Positions 45,833-57,940 of a stretch of 61,901 bases of DNA are shown here, piece after piece. A model generated the notes under the pieces. The model saw nothing but the letters and a program-made list of their open reading frames with translations, was not told the origin of the DNA and did no database searches. Position 1 is the stretch's first letter. Each line of letters starts with the position of its first letter. Source of the stretch: Gammaproteobacteria bacterium (GTDB lineage: Bacteria > Pseudomonadota > Gammaproteobacteria > Steroidobacterales > Steroidobacteraceae). Where the stretch lies: assembly GCA_013289615.1 (NCBI GenBank), contig JABCZO010000026.1, forward strand, positions 1-61,901. The letters are read 5' to 3'. The position numbers and the translations under genes are program-made.

Positions 45833-46470
45833 ATGCGCGCGATCCAGAACGGATTGAGCGCTACGGCGCCGCCACCCGAATTAATCACTGGATTGTAGCG
45901 ATCAGCTTCGTGCTGCTGGCATTGTCCGGGCTCGCGCTATTTCATCCGGCGCTGTTCTGGCTGACCAATCTGTTCGGCGGCGGCCCGTGGACGCGAATCC
46001 TGCATCCCTTCATCGGCTGCTTCATGGTCGCCGCGTTCCTGCTGTTGAGCGTGAAACTGTGGCGCGACAACATGCTGCAGCAGCGCGACTGGATATGGCT
46101 GCGCAAGATCGGCGACGTCGTGAATAACCGCGAGCAGAACCTGCCGGAAGTCGGCCGCTACAATGGCGGTCAGAAGATCCTGTTTTTTACCATCATCGTG
46201 TGCCTTGCGTGCCTGTTGCTGTCAGGCATTCTCATCTGGCGCCAGTACTTCTCCGGCTATTTCTCCGTCGACCTGGTACGCCTCGGTGCGCTGGCGCATG
46301 CGTTCTTCGGCTTTGTACTCATCTGTGCGATCATCGTGCACATCTACGCGGGGATCTGGGTCAAAGGGTCGATTCGCGCGATGACGCGTGGCTGGGTCAC
46401 GCCCGGCTGGGCCTGGAAACATCACCGCGCCTGGTTCCGCGAGGTGACCCGGGGAATCCAACAGAGGTAG
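45829..46470 (+). CDS. fdnI: Formate dehydrogenase gamma subunit (cytochrome b556)
   Basis: 213 residues with four membrane helices and the haem-b His residues of the family: [20 protein letters not shown] (first), [20 protein letters not shown] (second) and [20 protein letters not shown] (fourth). It moves electrons from the beta subunit to the quinone pool. Overlapping start with the beta subunit gene shows translational coupling. Confidence 0.95.
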   Translation: MNARDPERIERYGAATRINHWIVAISFVLLALSGLALFHPALFWLTNLFGGGPWTRILHPFIGCFMVAAFLLLSVKLWRDNMLQQRDWIWLRKIGDVVNNREQNLPEVGRYNGGQKILFFTIIVCLACLLLSGILIWRQYFSGYFSVDLVRLGALAHAFFGFVLICAIIVHIYAGIWVKGSIRAMTRGWVTPGWAWKHHRAWFREVTRGIQQR

Positions 46471-46483
46471 AGTTGCGCCTATC

Positions 46484-47443
46484 ATGGCGCAGCGCATCCT
46501 GGAACCCGGAGAAATCGAGACCCTCGCGCAGCGATCCATTCCCCGGGTTCGATTGCCGGCTCGCGCGACGGTATTTGCACGACGTGCGAGCCGCCTGCGC
46601 GATCTCAGCACCAGCATCGGCATCGGCGATTACCTGCGCTTTCTCGCGGTGCTGGTGGATGCGCAGCACTCGTTGCTGGCGGACCTATCCGTGTGCATTC
46701 CAACGCCGGCACATCTCAAGGCGTCGGCCGGGCACGGTATGCCGCCGATCCAACCCGCCGCGTGGCCGCGCACCGATGCGTGGTTTGAAACGCTCAAAGG
46801 TATTTGCGATGCGCTGGCCGCGCACCCGGAATTTCCATTGGGCGTCAGCGAGACGGTTTCCAGACTTCGACGCGCACCGCGCGAGTGGATCGAGGCACAG
46901 GCGGACGCATTGCTGCAGTGTGGCGATCAGGCGATAGACGGCGCGGCGGCACCGCTGGTCATGGCAGCGCTGCAGGTGCATTGGGCCGCGTTGGCCGCCT
47001 CTTTCACCGCCGATGCGGTGCGAGCACTGGATGTCCCGGGCCTGTGTCCGCTGTGCGGCAGCCAGCCGGTGGCAAGCGTGGTCTACGCGCAGTCGCCCTA
47101 TCAGGGGTATCGTTATCTGCATTGCGCCCTGTGCGCCACGGAGTGGCACATGGTGCGCGTGCTGTGCAGCCGATGCGGCGCCTCGGGCAAGAGCATCGCC
47201 TACCAGTCTGCCATGGTGGGTGCGAAGCAGGAGAACGACGGCAGCGCGGCCGAGGCAGCGGTGCGCGCGGAAACCTGCGAGCAATGCCGTTGCTACCGCA
47301 AGATTCTTTATCAGGAGAAGGATCCGCAGGTCGAACCGGTGGCCGATGACCTGGCCAGCCTCAACCTCGATCTGCTGCTCGGCCAAAGCGGCTATCATCG
47401 TGCCAGCGGCAATCCGCTGCTGTGGCAGCCCAACGGTAATTGA
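46484..47443 (+). CDS. fdhE: FdhE, formate dehydrogenase maturation protein
   Basis: 319 residues with four rubredoxin-like Cys pairs in the C-terminal half (LCPLCGSQPV, HCALCATEW, LCSRCGASGK, ETCEQCRCYRK) that bind iron. FdhE is a cytoplasmic factor needed for activity of respiratory formate dehydrogenases. It lies 13 bases past the gamma gene and 1 base before the selA start, linking the enzyme genes to the selenium genes. Confidence 0.95.
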   Translation: MAQRILEPGEIETLAQRSIPRVRLPARATVFARRASRLRDLSTSIGIGDYLRFLAVLVDAQHSLLADLSVCIPTPAHLKASAGHGMPPIQPAAWPRTDAWFETLKGICDALAAHPEFPLGVSETVSRLRRAPREWIEAQADALLQCGDQAIDGAAAPLVMAALQVHWAALAASFTADAVRALDVPGLCPLCGSQPVASVVYAQSPYQGYRYLHCALCATEWHMVRVLCSRCGASGKSIAYQSAMVGAKQENDGSAAEAAVRAETCEQCRCYRKILYQEKDPQVEPVADDLASLNLDLLLGQSGYHRASGNPLLWQPNGN

Positions 47444-47444
47444 C

Positions 47445-48860
47445 GTGCCGCCCGACGTGACGCCGGCGCGTGCAGCCGATATCCCATCACTGGATCGGCT
47501 GTTGAATGACACCGACTTCGCGCCGGCGCTGTCGCGCTTTTCGCGCACTCAGGTGACTGCGGCGCTGCGCGAGACGCTGGCCGCGCTGCGCCAGCAGGCC
47601 ATGCTCGGCGAACTGCATGGCGATGCGCTCAGTGCGCAGATGATCGCGCGAAGCGTCGACGCCCGTTTGCAGCAGAATACGCGTCCACGTCTGCGGGCCG
47701 TCTTCAATCTGACCGGCACGGTACTGCATACCAATCTGGGGCGGGCTCTGCTGCCGGCCGCGTTGCAGGAGTCGGTGCTGCGCGCTCTCAGTGCTCCGGT
47801 GAATCTGGAATACGATTTGAGCAGCGGTGGCCGTGGTGACCGTGATGATGTGGTCGAGCCGCTGCTGCGCGAGTTGACGGGCGCCGAAGCCGCGACGGTC
47901 GTGAACAACAACGCGGCAGCTGTGCTTCTGGTGCTCAATACCCTGGCCAACCGGCGCGAGGTCGTGGTGTCGCGCGGAGAACTGGTCGAAATCGGCGGCG
48001 CCTTTCGCATACCGGACGTGATGCGCAGCGCCGGATCAAAGCTCATCGAGGTCGGCACCACCAATCGCACCCATGTCTCGGACTACTCGGACGCCGTCAG
48101 CGCGCGCACGGCATTGCTGATGAAGGTGCATACCAGCAACTATGCGATCACCGGATACACCTCCTCGGTCGGAATCGACGAGCTGGCGCAGCTCGGGCGG
48201 GCGCGCGGCGTGCCGGTGGTCGTGGACCTGGGCAGCGGCAGTCTGCTCGATCTGGCGCGCTGGGGTCTGCCAAAAGAGCCGACCGTGCGCGAGGTGATCG
48301 CCGCCGGCGCCGATCTGGTCGCGTTCAGCGGCGACAAGCTCATGGGAGGACCGCAGGCCGGCATCATCGTCGGGCGCGCCGATCTGATCGCGCGCCTGAA
48401 GAAAAACCCGCTGAAACGTGCACTTCGGGTCGGCAAGCTGACCGTGGCCGCCCTGGAGGGGGTTCTGGCGCTCTACCGCGCGCCGGAATTGCTGGCTGAG
48501 AAACTGACCGTACTGCGTCTGCTGACGCGCACCGTGTCCGAGATCGAGACTCAGAGCAGACGCTTGCTGGCACCGGTACAGGCGTCATTGGGGGATGCGT
48601 TCGAGGTCACGGCGTCGCCGATGAGCTCGCAGGTGGGCAGCGGCGCATTGCCGGCCGATCGGTTACCGAGCTTCGGATTGCGCCTGCGGCCATCAGGCGC
48701 GAGGGGCTTCGGTGTTGCTCGGCTCGAGGCCAGGCTGCGTGCATTACCACGTCCTGTCATCGGGCGGCTCGCCGACAAGGCGCTGTGGCTCGACCTGCGC
48801 TGCCTGGAAGTGGAGGATGAAGCCGAATTCCAGGCGCAGTGGAGTACGCTCGGCCGATGA
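47445..48860 (+). CDS. selA: L-seryl-tRNA(Sec) selenium transferase
   Basis: 471 residues from GTG 47445, one base after the fdhE stop. The PLP Lys is in LVAFSGDKLMGGPQAGIIVG, and NLTGTVLHTNLGRALLPAAL is the conserved SelA start of the catalytic part. SelA turns seryl-tRNA-Sec into selenocysteyl-tRNA-Sec using selenophosphate. An N-terminal extension reading into fdhE is not real coding. The stop overlaps selB. Confidence 0.95.
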   Translation: MPPDVTPARAADIPSLDRLLNDTDFAPALSRFSRTQVTAALRETLAALRQQAMLGELHGDALSAQMIARSVDARLQQNTRPRLRAVFNLTGTVLHTNLGRALLPAALQESVLRALSAPVNLEYDLSSGGRGDRDDVVEPLLRELTGAEAATVVNNNAAAVLLVLNTLANRREVVVSRGELVEIGGAFRIPDVMRSAGSKLIEVGTTNRTHVSDYSDAVSARTALLMKVHTSNYAITGYTSSVGIDELAQLGRARGVPVVVDLGSGSLLDLARWGLPKEPTVREVIAAGADLVAFSGDKLMGGPQAGIIVGRADLIARLKKNPLKRALRVGKLTVAALEGVLALYRAPELLAEKLTVLRLLTRTVSEIETQSRRLLAPVQASLGDAFEVTASPMSSQVGSGALPADRLPSFGLRLRPSGARGFGVARLEARLRALPRPVIGRLADKALWLDLRCLEVEDEAEFQAQWSTLGR

Positions 48861-50770
48861 TCATCGGCACAGCCGGTCACATCGACCACGGCAAGACCAG
48901 CCTGGTGCGCGCCTTGACCGGGGTCGACACGGACCGGCTCAAGGAGGAGAAGGAACGCGGAATCTCCATCCAGCTCGGCTATGCCTATGCTCCCGTGATC
49001 GGCAGTGAACCCCTGGGAATCATCGACGTCCCAGGCCATGAGCGGTTGGTGCATACGATGGTAGCCGGCGCCGGGGGCATCGATTTCGTGCTTCTGGTGG
49101 TCGCCGCGGATGACGGCGTGATGCCACAGACGCGCGAACACCTGAGCATACTGGAGCTGCTGGGCGTGCGTTGCGGTGCCGTGGCGCTCAGCAAAATCGA
49201 TCGGGTCGAGCAGCCGAGGTCCCTGGAGGTGGCGGCGCAGATAAGAGCCCTGCTGGCCCCCACGGCGCTGCACGACGCGCCGCTGTTCGCAGTCAATGCC
49301 GCCGTCGCCGATGACCCGGGTGTAGCGGCGCTGCGTGCCCACCTGATGGGTATCGCGGCGCACTGGCCCATGCGTTCCGACGCTGGTTTGTTTCGCCTGG
49401 CGGTGGATCGCGTGTTTACCTTGCCGGGTCGAGGTACCGTGGCCACCGGCACTGCGCTGGCTGGGCGCGTTCTCGTGGGCGACACGGTCAGTGTGATGCC
49501 GGTCGGCGCGCTCGTACGGGTGCGCAGCATTTACGCGCAAAACCGCGAGTGCGAATCCGGTCGGGCAGGCCAGCGCTGCGCATTGAATCTGGCCGGGATC
49601 GACCGGACGGCACTGACGCGTGGCGACTGGTTGGCCGATCCGCGCGCGCTGCAGGCGAGTACCCGGCTCGATGTGCAGCTGCACTGGCTAGCGCGCAGTG
49701 CGACGCTCGCAAATCGGGCGCCGCTGCACGTGCATCTGGGCACCGCGCATCGGGTGGCTCGGGTGCTGCTGCTGGAGGCTAACGAGCTGACCGGAGGCGG
49801 CAGCGCGCGCGCGCAGCTGGTGTTCGATAGCCCCGTCTGCTCGGTTGCCGGCGATCTCTTCATCGCCCGAGACGCCCAGGCGCGCCATACCGTGGGTGGG
49901 GGAATGGTCATCGATCCCGACGCCCCCGAGCGCCGTCGGCGTAGCCCTGAACGGCTGGCCTGCCTGGGCGCCATTCAGCGTCTGCTGCTGGGTGAAGGCA
50001 TTGTGCCATTGCTGGAAAATTCCCCGCTGGGTATCGGATTGCAGCGACTGGTTCGACTGCGCAGTCTGGCACCGGAACATATGGCATTGCCGCCGCAGGC
50101 ACTGATCGTCGGTCCAGCGGGGCGCGGCGCGGTGATCCTGGATGCGCATTGGCGACGCCTGGGTCAACGCGCGCTGGACGCGATGCGCGCGTTCCATCAA
50201 CAGCACCCGGACGAGCCGGGGATCGATCGCGGGCGCCTGCGACGCATCAGTGCACCGACTATCGCCGATGCCCTCTGGCGCGCGCTGATCGACGAACTGC
50301 TGCTGCAGCAGCAGCTGCAGCAGAGCGGCTACTGGCTGCACCTTCCAGAACATCGGGTCAGCTTGACCGAGCGCGAACGCGACCTGGCGCAAAAGCTGCA
50401 AACCGCCCTGGCCGCGGGAGGTTTCGATCCTCCGTGGGTACGAGAGCTCGCGCAGGCCGTGCCCACCGACGATGAGGAAGTCAGACACGTGTTGCGCAAG
50501 TGCGCGGTGCTGTGTGAGGTCTACGAGGTGGTGCGCGATCTGTTTTATCACCAAGACAGTATTCGTGCGCTGGCTGGGCAGCTGCGCAGTCTGTACGAGC
50601 AGCGTGGCCTGGTCGAGGCGGCTGACTATCGTGATTCGATCGGACTGGGCCGGAAACGCACCATCCAGGTTTTGGAGTTCTTCGACCGCGTTGGCTATAC
50701 TCGGCGCACCCCGCGGGGACGGGTGCTGCGTGCCGACAGCAGCTGGCGTGAAGCGAATAACCTGACGTAA
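48857..50770 (+). CDS. selB: Selenocysteine-specific elongation factor SelB
   Basis: About 637 residues from ATG 48857, overlapping the selA stop. The GTPase has G1 [15 protein letters not shown]3 DVPGHERLV and G4 as SKID (ALSKIDRV) instead of NKxD, which is usual for SelB. EF-Tu-like domains 2 and 3 follow. The C-terminal winged helices (from about residue 440) bind the SECIS. It carries Sec-tRNA to the ribosome at the fdnG UGA. Confidence 0.95.
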   Translation: MIIGTAGHIDHGKTSLVRALTGVDTDRLKEEKERGISIQLGYAYAPVIGSEPLGIIDVPGHERLVHTMVAGAGGIDFVLLVVAADDGVMPQTREHLSILELLGVRCGAVALSKIDRVEQPRSLEVAAQIRALLAPTALHDAPLFAVNAAVADDPGVAALRAHLMGIAAHWPMRSDAGLFRLAVDRVFTLPGRGTVATGTALAGRVLVGDTVSVMPVGALVRVRSIYAQNRECESGRAGQRCALNLAGIDRTALTRGDWLADPRALQASTRLDVQLHWLARSATLANRAPLHVHLGTAHRVARVLLLEANELTGGGSARAQLVFDSPVCSVAGDLFIARDAQARHTVGGGMVIDPDAPERRRRSPERLACLGAIQRLLLGEGIVPLLENSPLGIGLQRLVRLRSLAPEHMALPPQALIVGPAGRGAVILDAHWRRLGQRALDAMRAFHQQHPDEPGIDRGRLRRISAPTIADALWRALIDELLLQQQLQQSGYWLHLPEHRVSLTERERDLAQKLQTALAAGGFDPPWVRELAQAVPTDDEEVRHVLRKCAVLCEVYEVVRDLFYHQDSIRALAGQLRSLYEQRGLVEAADYRDSIGLGRKRTIQVLEFFDRVGYTRRTPRGRVLRADSSWREANNLT

Positions 50771-50798
50771 TCATCGCGACGCGCTGACGGGCGGCAAC

Positions 50799-50894
50799 GG
50801 AAGGCATGCGCATCCGGTGGTGCGGTCGGGCTTCAAACCCGGTGGGGGACGTCAATCGTTTCCCGGTAGGTTCGACTCCTGCTACCTTCCGCCA
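50799..50894 (+). tRNA. selC: tRNA-Sec (anticodon TCA)
   Basis: 96 bases from GGAAGGCA to TACCTTCC-G-CCA, with CCA encoded. The acceptor stem is eight pairs with one C-A mismatch at position 7. The D stem is CGCA/TGCG. The anticodon loop CTTCAAA holds TCA at 50833-50835. The long variable arm (GGGGACG/CGTTTCC) and GGTTCGACTCC T arm match E. coli selC closely. It sits between selB and selD. selC is a known site for island insertion, but the ends of this copy are intact. Confidence 0.95.
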
Positions 50895-50913
50895 TCCGGC
50901 GAGGCGAGGTTCA

Positions 50914-51975
50914 ATGAGCGCGCAGCCATCATCGCAACCGCGGCCCCGATTGACGTCGCTCGCGCACGGCGGCGGCTGCGGTTGCAAGATCTCCCCTGGC
51001 GTTCTGGCCGACCTGCTGCAGGGCGCGTTGCCGGGCACGCCTTACGTCGATCTGCTGGTGGGCGCGGATACTGCCGACGATGCCGCCGTGTATCGGCTGA
51101 ACGACGAGCAAGCCATCGTGGCGACCACCGATTTCTTCATGCCGATCGTCGATGATCCATTCGACTTCGGGCGCATTGCGGCCACCAATGCCCTGTCCGA
51201 CATCTACGCCATGGGTGCGCGTCCACTGCTGGCGTTGGCCATCGTCGGCATGCCGATCAATACGCTGCCGCACGACTGCATTCGCGACATCCTGCGCGGC
51301 GGCGAGTCGGTGTGCGCACAAGCCGGCATTCCCATTGCCGGTGGACATAGCATCGATTCCGTGGAACCCATTTATGGACTGGCCGTCACCGGCGTGATCG
51401 ATCCGCAGAAAATCAAACGCAACAGCCGTGCACAGGATGGCGATCTGCTGGTCCTGGGCAAGCCGCTCGGCGTCGGTATTTTGTCCGCGGCGTTCAAGAA
51501 GGATCTGTTGGATGACGCCAGCTACCGCGTCATGATCGAAACGACGACGCAGCTCAATCTGCCGGGCATGCAGCTTGCGAGTATCGCCGGCGTGCACGCG
51601 ATGACGGATGTGACCGGCTTCGGATTGCTGGGCCATCTGCTCGAGATGTGCCGGGGCAGCAGTCTGGGCGCGCGCATCGAGGCTGACCGGGTGCCGCTGC
51701 TGCCTGGGGTGCTGGCGCTCGCAGAATCTGGAATTGCGACCGGTGCCTCGAACCGAAACTGGCTGTCGTATGGCAAGCAAGTACGAGCGCTCAATCCCAT
51801 GAGCGCTTCGCGGCGGGCGATTCTGACCGATCCGCAGACCTCGGGCGGGCTGCTGGTTGCCTGCGACCCAACACAACTGCCGGTCGTGCAAGCGATCTTC
51901 GAGCGTCTTGGATTTACTCAGGCGTCGGTCATCGGCCGCATGGTTGCCGGCAGTGGCGAGATACAGATTGAGTGA
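50914..51975 (+). CDS. selD: Selenophosphate synthase
   Basis: 353 residues from ATG 50914, with GAGG 4 bases upstream. The catalytic segment is HGGGCGCKISP with Cys22 and Lys25 (Cys, not selenocysteine). Metal and ATP sites are in DDAAVYRLNDEQAIVATTDF and ATNALSDIYAMGARPLLALA, and the glycine-rich ADVTGFGLLGHLLEM-like stretch appears as MTDVTGFGLLGHLLEMC. It makes selenophosphate from selenide and ATP for SelA. A small gene may overlap its end. Confidence 0.95.
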   Translation: MSAQPSSQPRPRLTSLAHGGGCGCKISPGVLADLLQGALPGTPYVDLLVGADTADDAAVYRLNDEQAIVATTDFFMPIVDDPFDFGRIAATNALSDIYAMGARPLLALAIVGMPINTLPHDCIRDILRGGESVCAQAGIPIAGGHSIDSVEPIYGLAVTGVIDPQKIKRNSRAQDGDLLVLGKPLGVGILSAAFKKDLLDDASYRVMIETTTQLNLPGMQLASIAGVHAMTDVTGFGLLGHLLEMCRGSSLGARIEADRVPLLPGVLALAESGIATGASNRNWLSYGKQVRALNPMSASRRAILTDPQTSGGLLVACDPTQLPVVQAIFERLGFTQASVIGRMVAGSGEIQIE

Positions 51976-52096
51976 ACACGCGGCAGTGGTGCGTCTTTAC
52001 GCTAGGCGATTGACCCAGGCCACGCGCGTCACGATCCTGCTGCTTGTCGCGATCGTGGGTCTTTTCTATGTGAAGTGGATGCGGTATTTCCAATAG
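51968..52096 (+). CDS. 42-residue single-helix membrane protein after selD
   Basis: A TTG at 51968, overlapping the selD stop by 8 bases, opens SEHAAVVRLYARRLTQATRV then TILLLVAIVGLFYVKWMRYF and Gln. It has a basic start and one membrane helix. The frame stays open upstream inside selD, but those residues look like shadow translation. Stop-start overlap suggests coupling to selD. Function unknown; a small membrane helper for the formate dehydrogenase is only a guess. Confidence 0.5.
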   Translation: MSEHAAVVRLYARRLTQATRVTILLLVAIVGLFYVKWMRYFQ

Positions 52097-52173
52097 GCAT
52101 TCCTCGCTTCGGCCAACCACTCCATCGGCAAATCAATGCTGATGGGCACTGCCGCGCAGGCGCCGGCGCCGGG

Positions 52174-52226
52174 AGCTGTCACTGGAGCTGTCACTGGAGC
52201 TGTCACTGAAAATCCCTCGCTCGGAC
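52174..52226 (+). repeat. Repeat C: three 12-bp units plus shared end
   Basis: AGCTGTCACTGG occurs three times head to tail (the third ending in A), followed by AAATCCCTCGCTCGGAC. The same block, with two units and AAATCCCTCTCTCGGAC, ends repeat B at 59057-59096; two units also end repeat A at 57784-57807. The orientation is the same in all three. It marks one side of the 52.2-59.1 kb island. Confidence 0.85.
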
Positions 52227-52253
52227 CGCTTCCGGCCATTCGCACGATTCCTT

Positions 52254-53870
52254 TCAGAAATGCCAAATGATGTCTCCGCCGAAGAACCAGAGGCGTCGAG
52301 CGGTGCCATTGTCGAAGGCCGCGACATCGGGCGAGCGGTAGTAGCCGATCTCGGGGCGAATCTCGACCTGCGGGCCAATCCAATGCTGCCAGCCGGCCGC
52401 GATGTCGACGTAGCGCGTCGCGTAGCCCGTGCGCTGGCCCTTCATGTCATCGTAGAACTCGGTGCGCAGTGTGAGATTGTCGAAGGTGCCGATGCGATAG
52501 TTCCAGAAGGCGAGCAGGCCGTATTCGTTGGCGGTGCAGGTTGGCAATACGGTATTGCAGATCGCCTGCCGCGGCGGGTTCGCCATGCCGTACCAGGGCG
52601 TGCCGAAATACGGATCGATCGGATTGTTGACGTAGCCGGGGCCCTTGTAAGCTTTGTTCCACACATCGCGTTGAAACATGTAATAGCCTTCGAACGCGAC
52701 ATGAACATGCTCGTTGAACTGGTGATAGTACGTACCGCCGTACCAGTTCAAGTTGTTGTAGCCCCATCGGGCGTTGTTAAGGTCGTCGACGCAGAGATAG
52801 GCTGCGTCGTCGCCTGAATCGGTCTGGTACTGGACGCAGCCCGACAGGGACGCCTGAGCGCCGGGATCTCGCGGGCCGTTGTAACCGGGAATGCTGATCG
52901 AGCGCGCATTCCATGGCAGGGTTTCGGTGCCGCCGCCAATGCCCGCCTGCAGCAGCCAGTTCCTGTTGATCTTCAGGCTCCCGTTGACACCGGTCGTGCT
53001 GTAGTTGTCGACGGAATAAGTGATCGATCGCGTGTAGAGATAGTCGTTCGGCGCGAGTTGGGCCTCGATGTCGGGCAGGGTGATGTAGCGGCCGAAACGC
53101 AATAGCAAGCCGTCCGCGACCAACGGGACGAAGACTTCTCCGTAGGCCATCGGCATGTCGAAACCGTTGAACCGATTTTGATTGACAAGTTGGTTGCTGA
53201 AAAAGCCGAGCGCAGTGGTGTAGCGATAGTTCTCCCCGTACATGGGCGCGAAACGAAAGCCCCAGTCGACGCCGGTTTTCTGCACCGTGTCGGGCACGCG
53301 CTCAATGTAGACGACGACCTGATCGAGTTGGACCGTGTTTTGGGTGAACGAGTCGGCGACCGGCGCATTGCCGCCAAAGCCGTGGGTTGCGCTGCTGACG
53401 TTGCCGCCGGCGTCGATCCAGCCATAGATCTGGACATGCGCGTCCTCGAGCGGTTTGCCGATCGGCGTTCCGCCGATCAGCGCCTCCATGAGAGGACTGT
53501 CCACCGAATTCGGCGTCGCGCCGCCAATCACCTGCGTCGCACCGATCGGCCAGTCAGTGAACGGCATCGGCGGGCTCGTCATCGGCACCGGCGGGACCTC
53601 GGCCTCCGGACGCCGCGTCGGTGGCGCATGCGGATCCGCGGGCGGCATCCGATTCCATTCATCCGCGTAGGCGTTGAAAAGAATCCAGAAGAACTCGTGG
53701 TCGTGATTGCCGCTGTGATCTGCGATCGATGGCGCGGGCGGGAATAATTGGCACGGCGTCCAGGCCGGAGCCGTCGCGCAGGCTGGCTCATCCGCGCGAC
53801 TTGACGTACTGCCCAAGACAGTGAACGCCAGGAGGCAGAGCGTGGCCAGGTTCTGAAGACTCCGAATCAC
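52254..53870 (-). CDS. Outer-membrane beta-barrel protein, BBP2/OmpL-like
   Basis: 538 residues with a signal peptide (cleavage near SRA-DE) and a Pro-rich soluble part up to about residue 140. The barrel part starts AHVQIYGWIDAGGNVSSATH and runs to a C-terminal Phe (WFFGGDIIWHF), the usual outer-membrane targeting end. FRFAPMYGENYRYTTALGFF and LLLRFGRYITLPDIEAQLAP match the BBP2/OmpL-like porin family. It should form a pore or channel; the substrate is unknown. Repeat C begins 28 bases past its stop. Confidence 0.82.
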   Translation of the reverse strand: MIRSLQNLATLCLLAFTVLGSTSSRADEPACATAPAWTPCQLFPPAPSIADHSGNHDHEFFWILFNAYADEWNRMPPADPHAPPTRRPEAEVPPVPMTSPPMPFTDWPIGATQVIGGATPNSVDSPLMEALIGGTPIGKPLEDAHVQIYGWIDAGGNVSSATHGFGGNAPVADSFTQNTVQLDQVVVYIERVPDTVQKTGVDWGFRFAPMYGENYRYTTALGFFSNQLVNQNRFNGFDMPMAYGEVFVPLVADGLLLRFGRYITLPDIEAQLAPNDYLYTRSITYSVDNYSTTGVNGSLKINRNWLLQAGIGGGTETLPWNARSISIPGYNGPRDPGAQASLSGCVQYQTDSGDDAAYLCVDDLNNARWGYNNLNWYGGTYYHQFNEHVHVAFEGYYMFQRDVWNKAYKGPGYVNNPIDPYFGTPWYGMANPPRQAICNTVLPTCTANEYGLLAFWNYRIGTFDNLTLRTEFYDDMKGQRTGYATRYVDIAAGWQHWIGPQVEIRPEIGYYRSPDVAAFDNGTARRLWFFGGDIIWHF

Positions 53871-53908
53871 AGCCGTCTCAATAAAACGCGGGTGGCGAGC
53901 GGCCAGAA

Positions 53909-54931
53909 TTACAGGCCTCGAGCGGGTTCGTAACCCAGTCCTGGCTCTCCGGCGGGGAATAGATATTCGGCAATCCCTCGGCGTGCGAGCGCGTCGAGGA
54001 GCAGTTCGGGTGGTTCGTCCCGACGCTCGTCGGTAAGCTGGAAGACGCCCCAGTGAATGCCGACCGCGCGGGCGGCTTCGAGGTCCTCCAGGATCTGCAC
54101 GGCTTCATTGGGATCGGTGTGCTGCGCGCTCATGAACCAGCGCGGCGCGTAGGCGCCGATGGGGATCAGAGCTAGATCGGGCCGTCCGATCCGTTGCCGC
54201 ACCTCATGGAAGATGAGCCCGTTCCCATAGCCGGTGTCGCCCGCAAAATAAGCGCGGCCGCCAGCCGTACTCAGCATGAATCCGCACCAGAGCGCCATGC
54301 GCCGGTCGCGTCCGGTACGCGACGACCAGTGATAGGCCGGGACGATGGTCACCTCCCCGCCCTTGCCGATCTCGATACGGTCCCACCAGTCCCCAGCCAA
54401 CACCCGCACGCCCTGAATCGCGCGCTGCAGGATCGCGTCGTTGCCCAGCGGCGTCACCACGAGTGGACGGTGCTCGCTGTGGAGCCGGCGCAGCGTCGCC
54501 ATGTCCATATGGTCGTAATGATTGTGGCTGAGCAATACGGCGTCGATCTGCGGCAAGGACTCGAAGGCGATCCCGGGCGCCCACACGCGCTGGGGCCCGG
54601 CGAACGCGAGCGGGCTCGCCCTTTTCGACCATACAGGGTCGGTGAGGACGTTGAGACCGCCCGCCTGGATCAGCACGCTCGCGTGGCCAACGATCGTCGC
54701 TCGCAATCCGGCGACGCGGGCATCCGGAACGGTCTGCCGCACCGGGACTGAGCGCGGCCATGGGGCAGCTCTTTCCTTCAGCTTCCAGCGCAGCAGGTCA
54801 CGCAGGCCGCGATCGGTTTCGGGGTGATCCGGGTTGAAGAAGCGCAGGCCGTCGAAATGGTCTCTCGGTAGCCCGGAATAGTATGGATTCACCGATCGCG
54901 GCAACGCGCTTACCCTCTTGGCACAGTCCAC
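53909..54931 (-). CDS. Metallo-beta-lactamase-fold hydrolase (RomA/UlaG/NAPE-PLD-like)
   Basis: 340 residues. The start, NPYYSGLPRDHFDGLRFFNP, is the RomA/NAPE-PLD-type beginning. The zinc motif is LLSHNHYDHMDMATL; further ligands are in IVPAYHWSSRTGRDRRMALW, FAGDTGYG and AVGIHWGVFQLT. Relatives cleave lactones or phosphodiesters. The gene stands just past a resolvase remnant on the same strand, and the first residues may come from that junction, so the real start could be a little further in. Confidence 0.85.
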   Translation of the reverse strand: MDCAKRVSALPRSVNPYYSGLPRDHFDGLRFFNPDHPETDRGLRDLLRWKLKERAAPWPRSVPVRQTVPDARVAGLRATIVGHASVLIQAGGLNVLTDPVWSKRASPLAFAGPQRVWAPGIAFESLPQIDAVLLSHNHYDHMDMATLRRLHSEHRPLVVTPLGNDAILQRAIQGVRVLAGDWWDRIEIGKGGEVTIVPAYHWSSRTGRDRRMALWCGFMLSTAGGRAYFAGDTGYGNGLIFHEVRQRIGRPDLALIPIGAYAPRWFMSAQHTDPNEAVQILEDLEAARAVGIHWGVFQLTDERRDEPPELLLDALARRGIAEYLFPAGEPGLGYEPARGL

Positions 54932-54965
54932 CTGGCCTGATAACCCCGTTTAATCCATAGCCCCG

Positions 54966-55067
54966 GTTTTGCCCCAACTTTACCCCTCTGGCCTTAGCGG
55001 CTGCCAGACCAGTTCTGGTGCGCTCGTAGTTATAGCGCCAATACCGACGGCCGTCGGCGGCCAACAT
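54966..55067 (-). pseudogene. Serine resolvase/invertase remnant
   Basis: A short frame contains ERTRTGLAAAKARGVKLGQN (54966-55025), the linker between the catalytic and DNA-binding parts of serine recombinases. Neither the catalytic domain nor a complete helix-turn-helix remains. It lies between katG and the hydrolase gene inside the suspected island. Confidence 0.75.
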
Positions 55068-55100
55068 AGTGGTGGCCAGCGGTAGAACGCCCGCGAAAAA

Positions 55101-57940
<2,840 letters not shown>

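Noticed and set aside
50799..50894. selC as the attachment site of the 52-59 kb island
   Set aside because: The tRNA-like repeats match a tRNA-Ser 3' end (CTCTCTC-CGCCA), not the selC end (CTACCTTCCGCCA), and selC is followed directly by selD.
50914..51975. SelD as a selenoprotein
   Set aside because: The active-site position is Cys in HGGGCGCKI, with no in-frame TGA there.
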